The notes: generated by a model not told the origin, from the letters alone. A DNA stretch of 64,000 nucleotides from Streptomyces sp. ISL-100 (GCF_018614615.1 NZ_JAGGOK010000031.1:92757-156756); one strand, 5' to 3'; positions 7,187 to 16,213 are shown, counted from the stretch's first letter. Made by a program: numbers and translations.

Positions 7187-10056
7187 GCGTTCGGGTCCCC
7201 GATCCCCAGGTATGCCTCGGTCAGCCGGTCGGTCCGTACGTCCGCACACGGCCCGCACCAGGAGACGCGCCCCTGCGCGAGGTACGCCACGGTGTCGGCG
7301 ATGCCGAGCACGTCGGCGGCTTTCTCCTCCACCAGCAGCAGCGCGGTGCCTGCCTCGCGCAACTCGGTGAGCAGGCGGAACACCTCTTCCACGACGCGCG
7401 GCGCGAGGCCGAGCGACGGCTCGTCGGCGATGAGTACGGCCGGCGGGCGCTGGAGCAGCGGCGCGAGCGCCAGCATCTGCTGCTCGCCGCCGGACAGCGA
7501 ACCTGCGGGGACGGTGCGCCGCCGGCCGGCGAGGGCGGGGAAGCGTTCGTACACCGCGTCGCGGGCGGAGCGGTCGGGGAGGCGCAGGCTCAGGTTCTCC
7601 TCGATGGTGAGCGAGGGGAAGATCCCGCGCCCCTCGGGGGCGAGGACCACCCCGGCACGCGAACGCCGTACCGCGCCGTCCCGGGTGGCGTCGCGGTCGC
7701 CGATGCGGACGCGGCCGGAGGTGGGGACGAGCAGCCCGGCGGCGACGTGGCAAGTGGTGGACTTCCCGGCCCCGTTGGGTCCGAGAAGAGCCACAATCTC
7801 CCCTGCCTGTACGGTCAGATCAACCCCGTGGAGCACGCCGGCCCCACCGTAGCCGGCACAAACCCCGCGCAGCGCGAGACCGGCTTCCCGCGCCCCGCGC
7901 GCCACAGTCCCGTGCCCGGCGAACCCGCCGCCACCGCTCCCGCCGCCCTCGGGAGTCGGTGGTGCGGTGGAGGTCCGGGGGCCCGCCCCCGGTTTCGGGA
8001 AGGGGCGGGGTGGGGGAATTTCGACTCCGGCGCCGGTGCCCGCCAGGGGCGCGGGCGTGGACGCCGGGAGCGCCGCTTCTCGTACCTCCGTGTCCGCAGT
8101 CGGGGCGGGCGCCGCACGCAGAACGCCACCCACCCGCGCCGCACCCACCCGCGCGCGTCGCTGGTGTCTCCGCACTGAAATCGCCGCGCAGTAGCCGTCC
8201 GGGTCGTTGGCCAGGGCCAGGCCGGCCAGGCCGAAGAGGATGACCGGGAGTTGCGTCGACTCCGTGACGTACTCCGAGACAAGGTGCGGGACCAGCGCGA
8301 AGACCAGGCCCGCCACCGCCGCGAACTGCGGCCGCCGCACGCCCGCCGCGACCACCACCGCCAGCCAGATCAGCCCGGTCATCGCGGTGAAGTCCGTAGC
8401 CGTGATGCGGGTGTTGTACGACGCGTACATCACGCCCCCGAACCCCGCGATCCCCGCCGACAGCGTGAACAGCATCAGCTTTGTACGGATGACGGATACG
8501 CCCGAGGCCAGCGCCGCCGCAGGAGCGGACCGTACCGCCAGCATCGCCCGACCCGACGCCGAGTTCCGCAGCGCACTCAGCGACGCGACGGCCGCCGTAA
8601 CCAGGACGACCAGCGCCACCCCCATCGCCCGGTCGTCGGACAGGTCCACCGGACCGAACACCGGGCGCGGGATCTCCCACCCCGTGTCACCGTTCCGCAA
8701 CCACCGCAGCTGGAAAAGGACTTGGTCCGCCAGGAAGGCAAGGGCAAGCGTCGCCAGCGCCAGCGAGCGGCCCCCCAGGCGCAGCGCGGGAAGCGCCACC
8801 AGTGCCCCCAGCACCGCCGCCACGCACGTGCCCACCAGTGCGGCCCCGACGAACGGCCATCCGTGGCTCATCAGCAGGCCCGCTACCAGCGCCGCCCCCG
8901 TCACGAACGTCGCCTGCGCCAGACTGACCATCGCGCCGAGCCCCGTCACGACCGTGGAGGAGAGGAAGACGAGCGAGATCGCGAGGCCCTGCGCGAGCAT
9001 CCCGCTCCAGAACGGCGTCGTGACCGTATAGAAGGCGACCGCCATCAGCACCGCGCCCGCCGCCCACGGCCCCCACCGCCGTCCCCACGACCGCCCGGCC
9101 AGGTAGTCGACCGGCGGCGCGTCCACCGCCGCCGTGCCCGCCGCCCGCTGCCGGCGCGTCATGACCAGCAGCCCCGCGAAGAGGACCAGGAAGGGAACCG
9201 CCGTACGGAATCCGGTGATGTCGTCGGCGAAGGACGCGTACCCGGCTGTCAGGTTCTGCAATACGCCCAGCCCCAGCCCGCCCGCGAACGCCAGCGGAAC
9301 CGAGGCGAACCGCCCGAGCACGGCCGCCGTCGCCGACACGAACAAGAGCAGGGTGTAGTCGTGGGCGGAGAGGCCGAGCAGCGGCGTGGCCAGCACGCCC
9401 GCGAGCCCCGCCAGGCTTGACGACAGCATCCAAGCCACCGACGACAGCCGGTCCGCGCTGATGCCGCGCAGTTCCACCAGCGTGCGGTTGTCGACGGTGG
9501 CCCGCAGCCGCAGCCCGAGCCGGGTGTGCCGCATCAGCACCCACAGCCCCACCGCCACCACGGCCGTCGCAAGCCACGTGATCAGCTGATCGGAGTCGAT
9601 CCCCACGCCGTCCGTCAGCTGCCAGGACACGGCCGGGCTCGGCCCTACGCCAGGCAGCCCGAACTGGTTCTCCGCCGGCACCACAGGAGCGCCCGCCTCC
9701 GCCAGCAGCTCCACCGCCCACAGCCCGGCCGCCGGCAGTGCGACCAGCAGCCCGATCGTCGCCACGATCTGCGCCGTCTCACCCACCCGCGCGAGCTTGC
9801 GGAACATCAGCCGGTCCAGCGCCCACCCGGTCCCCGGCGCGACGACGAACACCAGCAGCGCCGCAGTCGGCAGGGCCGGCCACCCGAAGCCCGAGTGCAG
9901 TTCGTAGAAGCCGAGCGCACACACATATGCCGTCCCGCCGTGCGCGAAGTTGAAGAGACCCGACGCGGAGTACGAGAGCACAAGCCCCGTGGCCAGCAGG
10001 GCGTACAACGCACCCGACACCAGCCCGCTCAGCACAAAACCCAGCAGATCACCCAT
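7183..10056 (-). CDS. fused LivH-LivM-LivF ABC transporter (two permeases plus ATPase) with repeat-derived linker
   Basis: One 957-residue chain holds three normally separate subunits. Residues about 1-300 are a LivH permease (SGLFNFAHGG and many hydrophobic helices). Residues about 325-620 are a LivM permease (GLGAMVSLAQATFVTGAAL). Residues about 725-957 are a LivF ATPase (Walker A GPNGAGKST, signature LSGGEQQM, Walker B VLIADEPSLGL). Permease-permease-ATPase fusions of this importer occur in actinomycetes. The linker at about 630-725 is odd: low-complexity Pro/Gly/Ala sequence in which residues about 680-695 (PPPRPFPKPGAGPR) are encoded by one end of the dispersed repeat found elsewhere in this window. 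It works with LivG (6380) and the binding protein (10072). Confidence 0.9.
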   Translation of the reverse strand: MGDLLGFVLSGLVSGALYALLATGLVLSYSASGLFNFAHGGTAYVCALGFYELHSGFGWPALPTAALLVFVVAPGTGWALDRLMFRKLARVGETAQIVATIGLLVALPAAGLWAVELLAEAGAPVVPAENQFGLPGVGPSPAVSWQLTDGVGIDSDQLITWLATAVVAVGLWVLMRHTRLGLRLRATVDNRTLVELRGISADRLSSVAWMLSSSLAGLAGVLATPLLGLSAHDYTLLLFVSATAAVLGRFASVPLAFAGGLGLGVLQNLTAGYASFADDITGFRTAVPFLVLFAGLLVMTRRQRAAGTAAVDAPPVDYLAGRSWGRRWGPWAAGAVLMAVAFYTVTTPFWSGMLAQGLAISLVFLSSTVVTGLGAMVSLAQATFVTGAALVAGLLMSHGWPFVGAALVGTCVAAVLGALVALPALRLGGRSLALATLALAFLADQVLFQLRWLRNGDTGWEIPRPVFGPVDLSDDRAMGVALVVLVTAAVASLSALRNSASGRAMLAVRSAPAAALASGVSVIRTKLMLFTLSAGIAGFGGVMYASYNTRITATDFTAMTGLIWLAVVVAAGVRRPQFAAVAGLVFALVPHLVSEYVTESTQLPVILFGLAGLALANDPDGYCAAISVRRHQRRARVGAARVGGVLRAAPAPTADTEVREAALPASTPAPLAGTGAGVEIPPPRPFPKPGAGPRTSTAPPTPEGGGSGGGGFAGHGTVARGAREAGLALRGVCAGYGGAGVLHGVDLTVQAGEIVALLGPNGAGKSTTCHVAAGLLVPTSGRVRIGDRDATRDGAVRRSRAGVVLAPEGRGIFPSLTIEENLSLRLPDRSARDAVYERFPALAGRRRTVPAGSLSGGEQQMLALAPLLQRPPAVLIADEPSLGLAPRVVEEVFRLLTELREAGTALLLVEEKAADVLGIADTVAYLAQGRVSWCGPCADVRTDRLTEAYLGIGDPNA
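7975..8018 (-). repeat. dispersed inverted-repeat element, copy 1 (end fragment inside livHMF)
   Basis: This copy is a single element end, lying inside the coding frame of the transporter. It has the hairpin CCGGGGGC/GCCCCCGG (7975-7992) followed by the terminal repeat with core CGGGAAGGGGCGGGG (7996-8010). The same hairpin-then-terminus order is found at 33061-33100 and 63940-63986. Confidence 0.6.
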
Positions 10057-10071
10057 GGCGGGAAACCACCC

Positions 10072-11349
10072 CTACCCGAAGGGGATGGGCGGATAGCACT
10101 TGAACGGCGAGGACACCTCGTACTTCCCGTCCTTCAACCGCACCAGCGCCCCGCACCCGAAGCTCTCCCGCTGCCCCTTCGGCTCGCTCCGGTCGCCCAC
10201 CAGCGTCCCCGTGTCCGAGAACGACCCCGCCGCCCGCTGGAAGGTCTCGACGGTCAGGTCCTTGCCCGCCTTCTGCGCGATCGACAGGAACAGGTCCGCG
10301 GACATGTATCCCGTGACCATGTGCATGTTCAGCGGCACCTCCTTGCCGCCCGCCGCCTTCCTGATGTCCTCCTTGAACTTCCTCATCCCCGCACTGTCCG
10401 ACTCGAACGGCTCGAACTGCACCAGCACATGCACGCCGTCCAGCGCCTGCCGCGTCGCGTCCTTGGTGAGCAGCCCCGGGTCGTAGTCCGTCGGGTCGGA
10501 CAGCACGCCCGTGAAGCCGCCGCGCTTGAGCGTCGTGAACAGGCCGATGTTGTACGGCGTCTGCATCACGGAGATCACGACGTCCGGCGCCTTGCCGCCG
10601 TCGCTGCGCATGATCTCCTTGGTGTACGCCGACCAGTCGCTCGGCACCGAAGTCGCGGGCACCACGGCCTTGGCGTACGACACCTTGTACCCGGCCGCCC
10701 TGAAGCCCTGCGTGAAGGTACGGATGCCGAACTTGCCGGCGTCGTTGTCATTGGCGAGCAGTGCCACCGACTTGCCCTTGGTCCCTCCCAGCACCTTGCC
10801 CAGCCCCTCCGGCCAGGTCTGGTTGAGTGTGCCGCCCGGCATGGGGACGAGGCACCCGTTGAAGCCGTAGATGTGCTTGGGCCCGCAGAAGGAAGGCAGC
10901 GTGCCCCAGCCGAAAGTCGGCACCTTCTGCTGCTCCAGGAAGTCGGCACCGGAGAAGGTGACCGAGCTCATCGGGGCGACGGCGAAGACCTTCTCCCGCT
11001 GGACGAGCTTTCGCGCCGCGGCGAGGTTCTTCGCGGGGTCCTGCCCGTCGTCCTCCGCGCCCAGGTAGTCGATCTTCCGGCCGTTGACGCCGCCCTCCGC
11101 GTTCGCGCGGTCGTAACGCGCCTTCGCGCCGAGATCGGTGTCCTTCTTGGAGTACCCGCTCGCGGTGGTCATGGAGACGATGCCGCCGACCTTGATCGAG
11201 CCGGCGCTCACTCCACGAACCGAGCCGCTGCCGCCCTTCCCCGCGCCGTCGTTGTCCGGGGCGCCGGTCGATGCGGAGTTGCAGGCGGTGGCGGTGGCGA
11301 ACAGCAGCACTGCGGCGGCTGCGGCGATGGTGCGGATCGGTCGCGACAC
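10072..11349 (-). CDS. ABC transporter substrate-binding lipoprotein (LivK/Peripla_BP_6 type)
   Basis: The 425-residue protein begins with a lipoprotein signal peptide (hydrophobic AAAAAVLLFATATAC; lipobox Cys at about residue 23). A type I periplasmic-binding fold of the leucine-binding family follows: IKVGGIVSMTTASGYS, then ARYDRANAEGGVNGRKI. The start was set at GTG 11349 with GGGAGGG upstream; longer frames lack this site. It lies just upstream of the LivHMF fusion, 15 bp apart, forming the operon binding protein - LivHMF - LivG. The ligand is not known; the acyl-CoA synthetase upstream suggests a carboxylic acid as an alternative to amino acids. Confidence 0.9.
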   Translation of the reverse strand: MSRPIRTIAAAAAVLLFATATACNSASTGAPDNDGAGKGGSGSVRGVSAGSIKVGGIVSMTTASGYSKKDTDLGAKARYDRANAEGGVNGRKIDYLGAEDDGQDPAKNLAAARKLVQREKVFAVAPMSSVTFSGADFLEQQKVPTFGWGTLPSFCGPKHIYGFNGCLVPMPGGTLNQTWPEGLGKVLGGTKGKSVALLANDNDAGKFGIRTFTQGFRAAGYKVSYAKAVVPATSVPSDWSAYTKEIMRSDGGKAPDVVISVMQTPYNIGLFTTLKRGGFTGVLSDPTDYDPGLLTKDATRQALDGVHVLVQFEPFESDSAGMRKFKEDIRKAAGGKEVPLNMHMVTGYMSADLFLSIAQKAGKDLTVETFQRAAGSFSDTGTLVGDRSEPKGQRESFGCGALVRLKDGKYEVSSPFKCYPPIPFG

Positions 11350-11400
11350 AGTGGGGTCCCTCCCTTGGGATGCCCGCATTCTGTGGTTGACCTGATGAAC

Positions 11401-11438
11401 CGTCAATAACTGACGCATCGACAATTGACGACACGTCA
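11401..11438. promoter_or_regulatory. clustered CGTCA/TGACG inverted repeats upstream of the Liv-type operon
   Basis: Two perfect inverted repeats lie close together: CGTCA-N5-TGACG (11401-11415) and TGACG-ACA-CGTCA (11426-11438). They lie 52-89 bp before the binding-protein start and just after the acyl-CoA synthetase stop. Paired arms like these are typical of TetR-family operators. Confidence 0.45.
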
Positions 11439-11464
11439 GAAGTCTGCGAAATCCGCACCGGACG

Positions 11465-13288
11465 TCACCGGTAGAGCGCGTCGACCTCCACGGCGTACGC
11501 CGCCTCGATCGCCCTGCGCTTGAGCTTGAGTGAGGGAGTCAGCAGCCCCTGCTCCTCGCTGAACTGGTGGGCCAGTATCCGGAACGTACGGATCGACTCG
11601 GCCTGGGAGACCAGCGTGTTCGCGGCCACCACCGCACGCCGTACCTCCATCTCCAGGTCGGGATCCCGCACCAGGTCGGCCGCGTTCAGCGGCGGTTTGT
11701 CGCGCATCTGGAGCCAGTGGTCCACGGCCTCCTGGTCGAGCGTGACGAGCGCCGCGATGTACGGCCTGTCGTTGCCGACGACGATGCACTGGGCCACCAG
11801 CGGATGCGACCGGATCCGTTCCTCCAGCCCGGTCGGCGACACGCTCTTGCCGCTCAACGTCACCAGGATCTCCTTCTTTCGCCCGGTGATCGTCAGATAG
11901 CCGTCCTCGTCCAGCGCGCCGATGTCACCCGTGGCGAGCCAGCCGTCGTGGAGTACGGCGTCTGTCGCCTTCGGATTGTTCATGTACCCGGAGAAGATCT
12001 GGCCGCCGTGCAGCCAGATCTCGCCGTCGTCCGCGATGTGTACGGTCGTGCCGGGCAGCGGCTGCCCGACCGTGCCGAAGCGGGTGCGCTCGGGCGGATT
12101 GGCGGTCGCGGCCGCCGTCGACTCGGTGAGCCCGTACCCCTCGAAGATCGTCACGCCCGCGCCCGCGAAGAACAGGCCGAGCCGCCGCGACATCGCGGAA
12201 CCGCCGGACATCGCGTGCCGCACGCGCCCGCCCATGGCCTCGCGCACCTTCGCGTACACGGCCTTCTCGAAGAACTGGTGCTGGAGCCGCAGCGCGGCGG
12301 AAGGCCCGGGCCCGGTGCCGAACGCGCGGTGCTCCTGCGCCTCGGCGTACCGCACCGCCACCTCGACGGCCTTGTCGAAGGGCCCGGCCTTCCCTGCCGC
12401 CTCCGCCTTGCGCCGAGCCCCGCTGTAGACCTTCTCGAAGATGTACGGCACGGCCAGGATGAACGTGGGCCGGAAACTGACCAGGTCCGGCATCAGCGCA
12501 TGCGCCGCCAGCACCGGCTGATGCCCGAGCTTGACCCGCCCCCGTACCGCCGCGACCTCGACCATCCGCCCGAAGACATGCGCGAGCGGCAGGAACAGCA
12601 GCGTCGACGCCTCGTCGCCCGGCTTGGAGTGGAACACCGACTCCCAGCGGCCAAGGACGGTGTCGGACTCGTACATGAAATTGGCGTGCGTGATCACGCA
12701 CCCCTTGGACCGCCCTGTGGTCCCCGACGTGTAAATCACCGTCGCCACGGAATCCGGCGTCACCGCCCGGCGGTGGCGGTGCACCACGTCGTCGTCGATG
12801 TGCGCGCCCGCCCGGACGAGTTCGGCCTCCGCGCCCGCGTCCAGCTGCCACAGGCGCTTGAGCATCGGCAGCCGGTCGACCACCGAGCCGACGGTCATCG
12901 CGTGGTCCTCGTGCTCGACCATGCAGGCGGTGACCCCGGCGTCGTGCAGGGTCCAGAAGACCTGATCGGAGGAGGCGGTGGGATAAATCGGCACAGGCTG
13001 GGCGCCGACGGTCCACAGCGCGAAGTCGAAAAGTGTCCATTCGTAGCGCGTACGCGACATGATCGCGACACGGTCGCCGAACCGCACACCGTGCGCCAGC
13101 AGCCCCTTGGCGAGGGCCAGCACCTCGTCACGGAACTGCCCCGACGACACATCGTGCCAGCGGCCGTCCTCGCCCTTGCGTCCGAGCGCGACGCGGTGCG
13201 GATCCTCCTCGGCATGATCGAAGACGACGTCCGCCAGCCCGCCGACCTGAGGCGCCGTCGCCATGGGTGGGACAGTGAACTCGCGCAA
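11465..13288 (-). CDS. long-chain-fatty-acid-CoA ligase (AMP-forming, FadD15-like)
   Basis: The 607-residue enzyme activates a carboxylic acid to acyl-AMP and then acyl-CoA. The adenylation core motifs are visible: IYTSGTTGRSKGC (A3/P-loop), FEGYGLTESTAAATANP (A5), and WLATGDIGALDEDGYLTITGRKKEILVT (A7-A8). The C-terminal half with KLKRRAI supplies the catalytic lysine region. The start was set at TTG 13288 (LREFTVPP), which has AAGGAG upstream; an ATG lies 8 codons further in. It is transcribed toward the Liv-type operon with a 115-bp gap, so the transporter may import a substrate for it. No membrane segment is apparent. Confidence 0.9.
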   Translation of the reverse strand: MREFTVPPMATAPQVGGLADVVFDHAEEDPHRVALGRKGEDGRWHDVSSGQFRDEVLALAKGLLAHGVRFGDRVAIMSRTRYEWTLFDFALWTVGAQPVPIYPTASSDQVFWTLHDAGVTACMVEHEDHAMTVGSVVDRLPMLKRLWQLDAGAEAELVRAGAHIDDDVVHRHRRAVTPDSVATVIYTSGTTGRSKGCVITHANFMYESDTVLGRWESVFHSKPGDEASTLLFLPLAHVFGRMVEVAAVRGRVKLGHQPVLAAHALMPDLVSFRPTFILAVPYIFEKVYSGARRKAEAAGKAGPFDKAVEVAVRYAEAQEHRAFGTGPGPSAALRLQHQFFEKAVYAKVREAMGGRVRHAMSGGSAMSRRLGLFFAGAGVTIFEGYGLTESTAAATANPPERTRFGTVGQPLPGTTVHIADDGEIWLHGGQIFSGYMNNPKATDAVLHDGWLATGDIGALDEDGYLTITGRKKEILVTLSGKSVSPTGLEERIRSHPLVAQCIVVGNDRPYIAALVTLDQEAVDHWLQMRDKPPLNAADLVRDPDLEMEVRRAVVAANTLVSQAESIRTFRILAHQFSEEQGLLTPSLKLKRRAIEAAYAVEVDALYR

Positions 13289-13375
13289 TGACCTGCTCCT
13301 TGTGGCGCTCCGCACAGCGCCGTGACGGTACCTCACGGTTTCTGTACGGGGGAGGGGAACGCGGAATCCGAATTA

Positions 13376-13391
13376 CTGTGCATATGCACAG
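13376..13391. promoter_or_regulatory. perfect 16-bp palindrome CTGTGCATATGCACAG
   Basis: The palindrome lies 88 bp upstream of the acyl-CoA synthetase start, in the 281-bp gap before the LysR gene. It is the only strong structure in that gap and is probably an operator. The TGTGCA...TGCACA shape resembles sites of Crp/Fnr-like or PadR/GntR-type proteins, but no regulator can be assigned. Confidence 0.5.
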
Positions 13392-13569
13392 CTCAACGGG
13401 TGGAACGCGGTCGCATGGGGAAGGCGCGGGCGCTCTCCTGACCGTGGAGTAAGTAAGGCGCGCGGGAATCTCCACGGAATCTGTACGCCCACTCCGCAAC
13501 TCCGCCGCGACACCTACGCCCCGACATCCGTATCCCGACGTCTACCACTCGCCCTCCACGACTCGCCGC

Positions 13570-14445
13570 CTACGACCCGACCGGTGGCCGGTGCAGGCGG
13601 TCGCCGCCGGCCAGGATCGCCGCCGCCAGCGCGTCCGCCGCGTCCTGGGCGGTGGCCCGTCTGCGGCCGTGCAGCAGGACGAAGTCCACGCCGCCGAGTT
13701 CCGGCAGGCCCGCTTTCGCCGGTACGGGGGCCAGGCCCGGCGGGATCAGGCCACGGGTGTGCGGCATGACACCGAGGCCGGCGCGGGCCGCCGCGATCAG
13801 TCCGCTGAGGCTGCCGCTCGTACAGGCGATGCGCCACGGCCGGCCGGCCTCCTCCAGGACTTCGAGGGCGCGGGCCCGGGTGATGCCGGGCGGCGGGAAG
13901 ACGATCAACGGGACGGGGCGGTCGGGGTCCAGGCGCAGGGACGGCGCACCGATCCACGTCAGCGTCGACTGCCAGACCAGCTCGCCGTGGGTGTCGCCGG
14001 GCCGCCGCTTGGCCAGCACGAGGTCGAGGCGGCCCCCTTCCAGCTGCTGGTGCAGGGTGCCGGAGAGCTCGACGGTCAGCTCCAGCTCGACCTCGGGATG
14101 GTCCCGGCGGAACGCCTCCAGAATCTCGGGCAGCCGCGTCAGTACGAAGTCCTCCGAGGCGCCGAAGCGCAGCCGCCCGCGCAGGCGGGTCCCGGTGAAG
14201 AAGGCCGAGGCCCGCTCGTGGGCGCGCAGGATCGTACGGGCGAAGCCGAGCATCGCCTCGCCGTCCTCGGTGAGTTCCACGCGGTGCGTGTCACGGGTGA
14301 AGAGCCGGCGCCCCGTCGCTTCCTCCAGGCGGCGTACGTGCTGGCTCACCGTGGACTGGCGCAGGCCGAGGCGCCGAGCGGCCTGGGTGAAGCTGAGGGT
14401 CTGGGCGACGGCCAGGAAGGTGCGGAGCTGGGTCGGCTCGTACAT
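13570..14445 (-). CDS. LysR-family transcriptional regulator
   Basis: The 291-residue protein has an N-terminal winged helix-turn-helix (residues about 5-65: LRTFLAVAQTLSFTQAARRL then QSTVSQHVRRLEEATG). A LysR substrate-binding domain follows from about residue 90 (LRFGASEDFVLTRLPEIL and GLGVMPHTRGLIPPGL). It is divergent from the bile-acid-symporter-like gene starting at 14574, with a 128-bp shared promoter region. Control of that carrier is the simplest reading, as is usual for LysR regulators. The co-inducer is unknown. Confidence 0.92.
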   Translation of the reverse strand: MYEPTQLRTFLAVAQTLSFTQAARRLGLRQSTVSQHVRRLEEATGRRLFTRDTHRVELTEDGEAMLGFARTILRAHERASAFFTGTRLRGRLRFGASEDFVLTRLPEILEAFRRDHPEVELELTVELSGTLHQQLEGGRLDLVLAKRRPGDTHGELVWQSTLTWIGAPSLRLDPDRPVPLIVFPPPGITRARALEVLEEAGRPWRIACTSGSLSGLIAAARAGLGVMPHTRGLIPPGLAPVPAKAGLPELGGVDFVLLHGRRRATAQDAADALAAAILAGGDRLHRPPVGS

Positions 14446-14573
14446 GGGGCGAGCGTAACCCGCTCATCGGAAATCGTGATGACAGTGAGTTCGGTATATG
14501 GGATTCCCGATTGGTGGGAAGAGGAGGAACATGGAGCGGGCACGTATCGCCCGAGAGCAACCAAGTGGAGCAG

Positions 14574-15659
14574 ATGAGTCCCCGCACGTCGCAGTTTCAG
14601 TTGCCGTCCTGGCTGCCGGTCGATCCGTACATTCTGATGCTCATCGGGACGGTCGTCCTCGCGACACTGCTGCCGGCGTCCGGCACGGCAGCCGAAGCTG
14701 TGGGCGGGGTCTCGACCGGGGCGGTCGCGCTGCTGTTCTTCCTGTACGGCGCGCGGCTCTCCACCCGTGAGGCGCTCGACGGACTGCGGCACTGGCGGCT
14801 GCACGTCACGGTGCTCGCCTGTACGTTCGCGCTCTTCCCACTGCTCGGTCTCGCGGCGAAGGGGCTGGTCCCGTACGTCCTCACGCCAGAGCTGTACGGC
14901 GGGCTCCTCTTCCTGTGCCTGGTCCCTTCCACCATCCAGTCCTCGATCGCCTTCACCTCCATCGCCCGCGGCAACGTGCCGGCGGCGATCTGCGCGGGCT
15001 CTTTCTCCAGCCTCCTGGGGATCCTCCTGACTCCGCTGCTCGCTGCGCTGCTGATCGGAGGGAGCGCGGGCGGTTTCTCCGCGGACTCGGTGCTGAAGAT
15101 CGTCCTTCAGCTGCTGGTTCCGTTCGTGGCGGGCCAGCTGCTGCGCCGGTGGGTCGGCGGCTTTCTGGTGCGGCACAAGAAGGCGCTGGGCTATGTCGAC
15201 CGCGGCTCGATCCTGCTGGTCGTCTACACCGCGTTCAGCCACGGCGTGACCGAGGGCATCTGGCACCGGGTGAGCCCCGGCCGGCTCGGCGCGCTGGTGG
15301 GGGTGGAGGCGGTGCTGCTCGCGGCGATGCTGACGCTGAGCTGGTACGGGGCGAAGCGGCTCGGCTTCGGGCGCGCGGACCGGATCGCGATCCAGTTCGC
15401 CGGGTCGAAGAAGTCGCTGGCGGCGGGGCTGCCGATGGCGAGCGTGCTGTTCGGGGCGGAGGCGAGCCTGGCGGTGCTGCCGCTGATGCTGTTTCACCAG
15501 ATGCAGCTGATGGTGTGCGCGGTGATCGCGAAACGGCGTTCGCGGGGGAGGCCCGGCGGGGCTTCTCCCCTACCCGCCCCTTCCCGCAGTGACACTTCGC
15601 GGCTCCGCCGCGTGGGGGCGCTGGCCCAGAGCCCGCTCCTCAATCGCCGGCGGGGCTGA
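14574..15659 (+). CDS. bile acid:sodium symporter family protein with repeat-derived C-terminus
   Basis: The 361-residue membrane protein has about ten hydrophobic helices and the motifs of the SBF-like (YfeH/RCH1) branch of the BASS superfamily: LLFFLYGARLSTREAL, VPSTIQSSIAFTSIARGN, and FAGSKKSLAAGLPMA. It would carry an organic anion with sodium; the substrate is unknown. The start at 14574 has GTGGAG just upstream. The last 33 or so residues (from about ASPLPAPSR onward) lie in a copy of the dispersed repeat starting at 15563, which also supplies the stop codon. The natural C-terminus after VCAVIAKRRS has therefore been replaced. Confidence 0.88.
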   Translation: MSPRTSQFQLPSWLPVDPYILMLIGTVVLATLLPASGTAAEAVGGVSTGAVALLFFLYGARLSTREALDGLRHWRLHVTVLACTFALFPLLGLAAKGLVPYVLTPELYGGLLFLCLVPSTIQSSIAFTSIARGNVPAAICAGSFSSLLGILLTPLLAALLIGGSAGGFSADSVLKIVLQLLVPFVAGQLLRRWVGGFLVRHKKALGYVDRGSILLVVYTAFSHGVTEGIWHRVSPGRLGALVGVEAVLLAAMLTLSWYGAKRLGFGRADRIAIQFAGSKKSLAAGLPMASVLFGAEASLAVLPLMLFHQMQLMVCAVIAKRRSRGRPGGASPLPAPSRSDTSRLRRVGALAQSPLLNRRRG

Positions 15660-15728
15660 GAGTTGCCGAAAGCGGCGACATCCAGCCGCGCGCGGCACAA
15701 TCCAGCCCGTCCGGCGTTTGAGGACAAA
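15563..15728 (+). repeat. dispersed inverted-repeat element, copy 2 (forms 3' end of symporter gene)
   Basis: The left terminus (CCCCTACCCGCCCCTTCCCG at 15567-15586) and the internal block with CCGGCGTTTGAGG (15710-15722) match the other copies. The right terminal repeat is missing. The copy starts inside the symporter frame and gives it its last residues and stop at 15657-15659. Confidence 0.7.
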
Positions 15729-15792
15729 ACAGCGCCGCACGCAAACCGCACCGCACCCCACAAGAAGTCGTCACACCTAGCAAGATCGTCAA

Positions 15793-16206
15793 GTGACTTC
15801 CGCGATACGTCCCTTCGGGCCCCGCCCCTGCGCCCTCACCGTCTGCCGCGGCTGCTGCTGCGGCGACGCCCGCAAGAACCCCGGTACGGACCACGACGGC
15901 CAGCTGCGCCGCCTGCACGACGCGGCCTCCGCTTCCGGCGGGCGGCTGACCGTGCGTACCAGCGACTGCCTCGGCCCGTGCGGACAGGCCAACGTCGTGG
16001 TCGTCCAGCCCTCCACCGAGGGCCGAAGGAGAGGCGGCCGTGCCGCCTGGATCGGCTGGGCACTGGACGACGACTGTACGGACGACATCCTGGCCTGGGT
16101 CGCGGCCGGGGGCCCCGGCATCGCGAAGCCCCCGGCCACGCTGACGCTGCAGTTCATCCCGCCCCCGGCGGAGGCCAGGCAGCGAGCCAGGCGCGGCCGG
16201 CGCTGA
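15793..16206 (+). CDS. thioredoxin-like [2Fe-2S] ferredoxin domain protein
   Basis: The 137-residue protein has two cysteine clusters, CRGCCCG at about residues 18-24 and CLGPCG at about 59-64. This is the pattern of thioredoxin-fold [2Fe-2S] ferredoxins related to NuoE C-terminal domains. It probably transfers electrons. The GTG start at 15793 has only a weak ribosome-binding site. It converges on fdhD and lies beside the formate dehydrogenase operon, but it faces the other way, so a role there is only a guess. The C-terminus is Arg-rich. Confidence 0.75.
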   Translation: MTSAIRPFGPRPCALTVCRGCCCGDARKNPGTDHDGQLRRLHDAASASGGRLTVRTSDCLGPCGQANVVVVQPSTEGRRRGGRAAWIGWALDDDCTDDILAWVAAGGPGIAKPPATLTLQFIPPPAEARQRARRGRR

Positions 16207-16213
16207 ACGGAGA

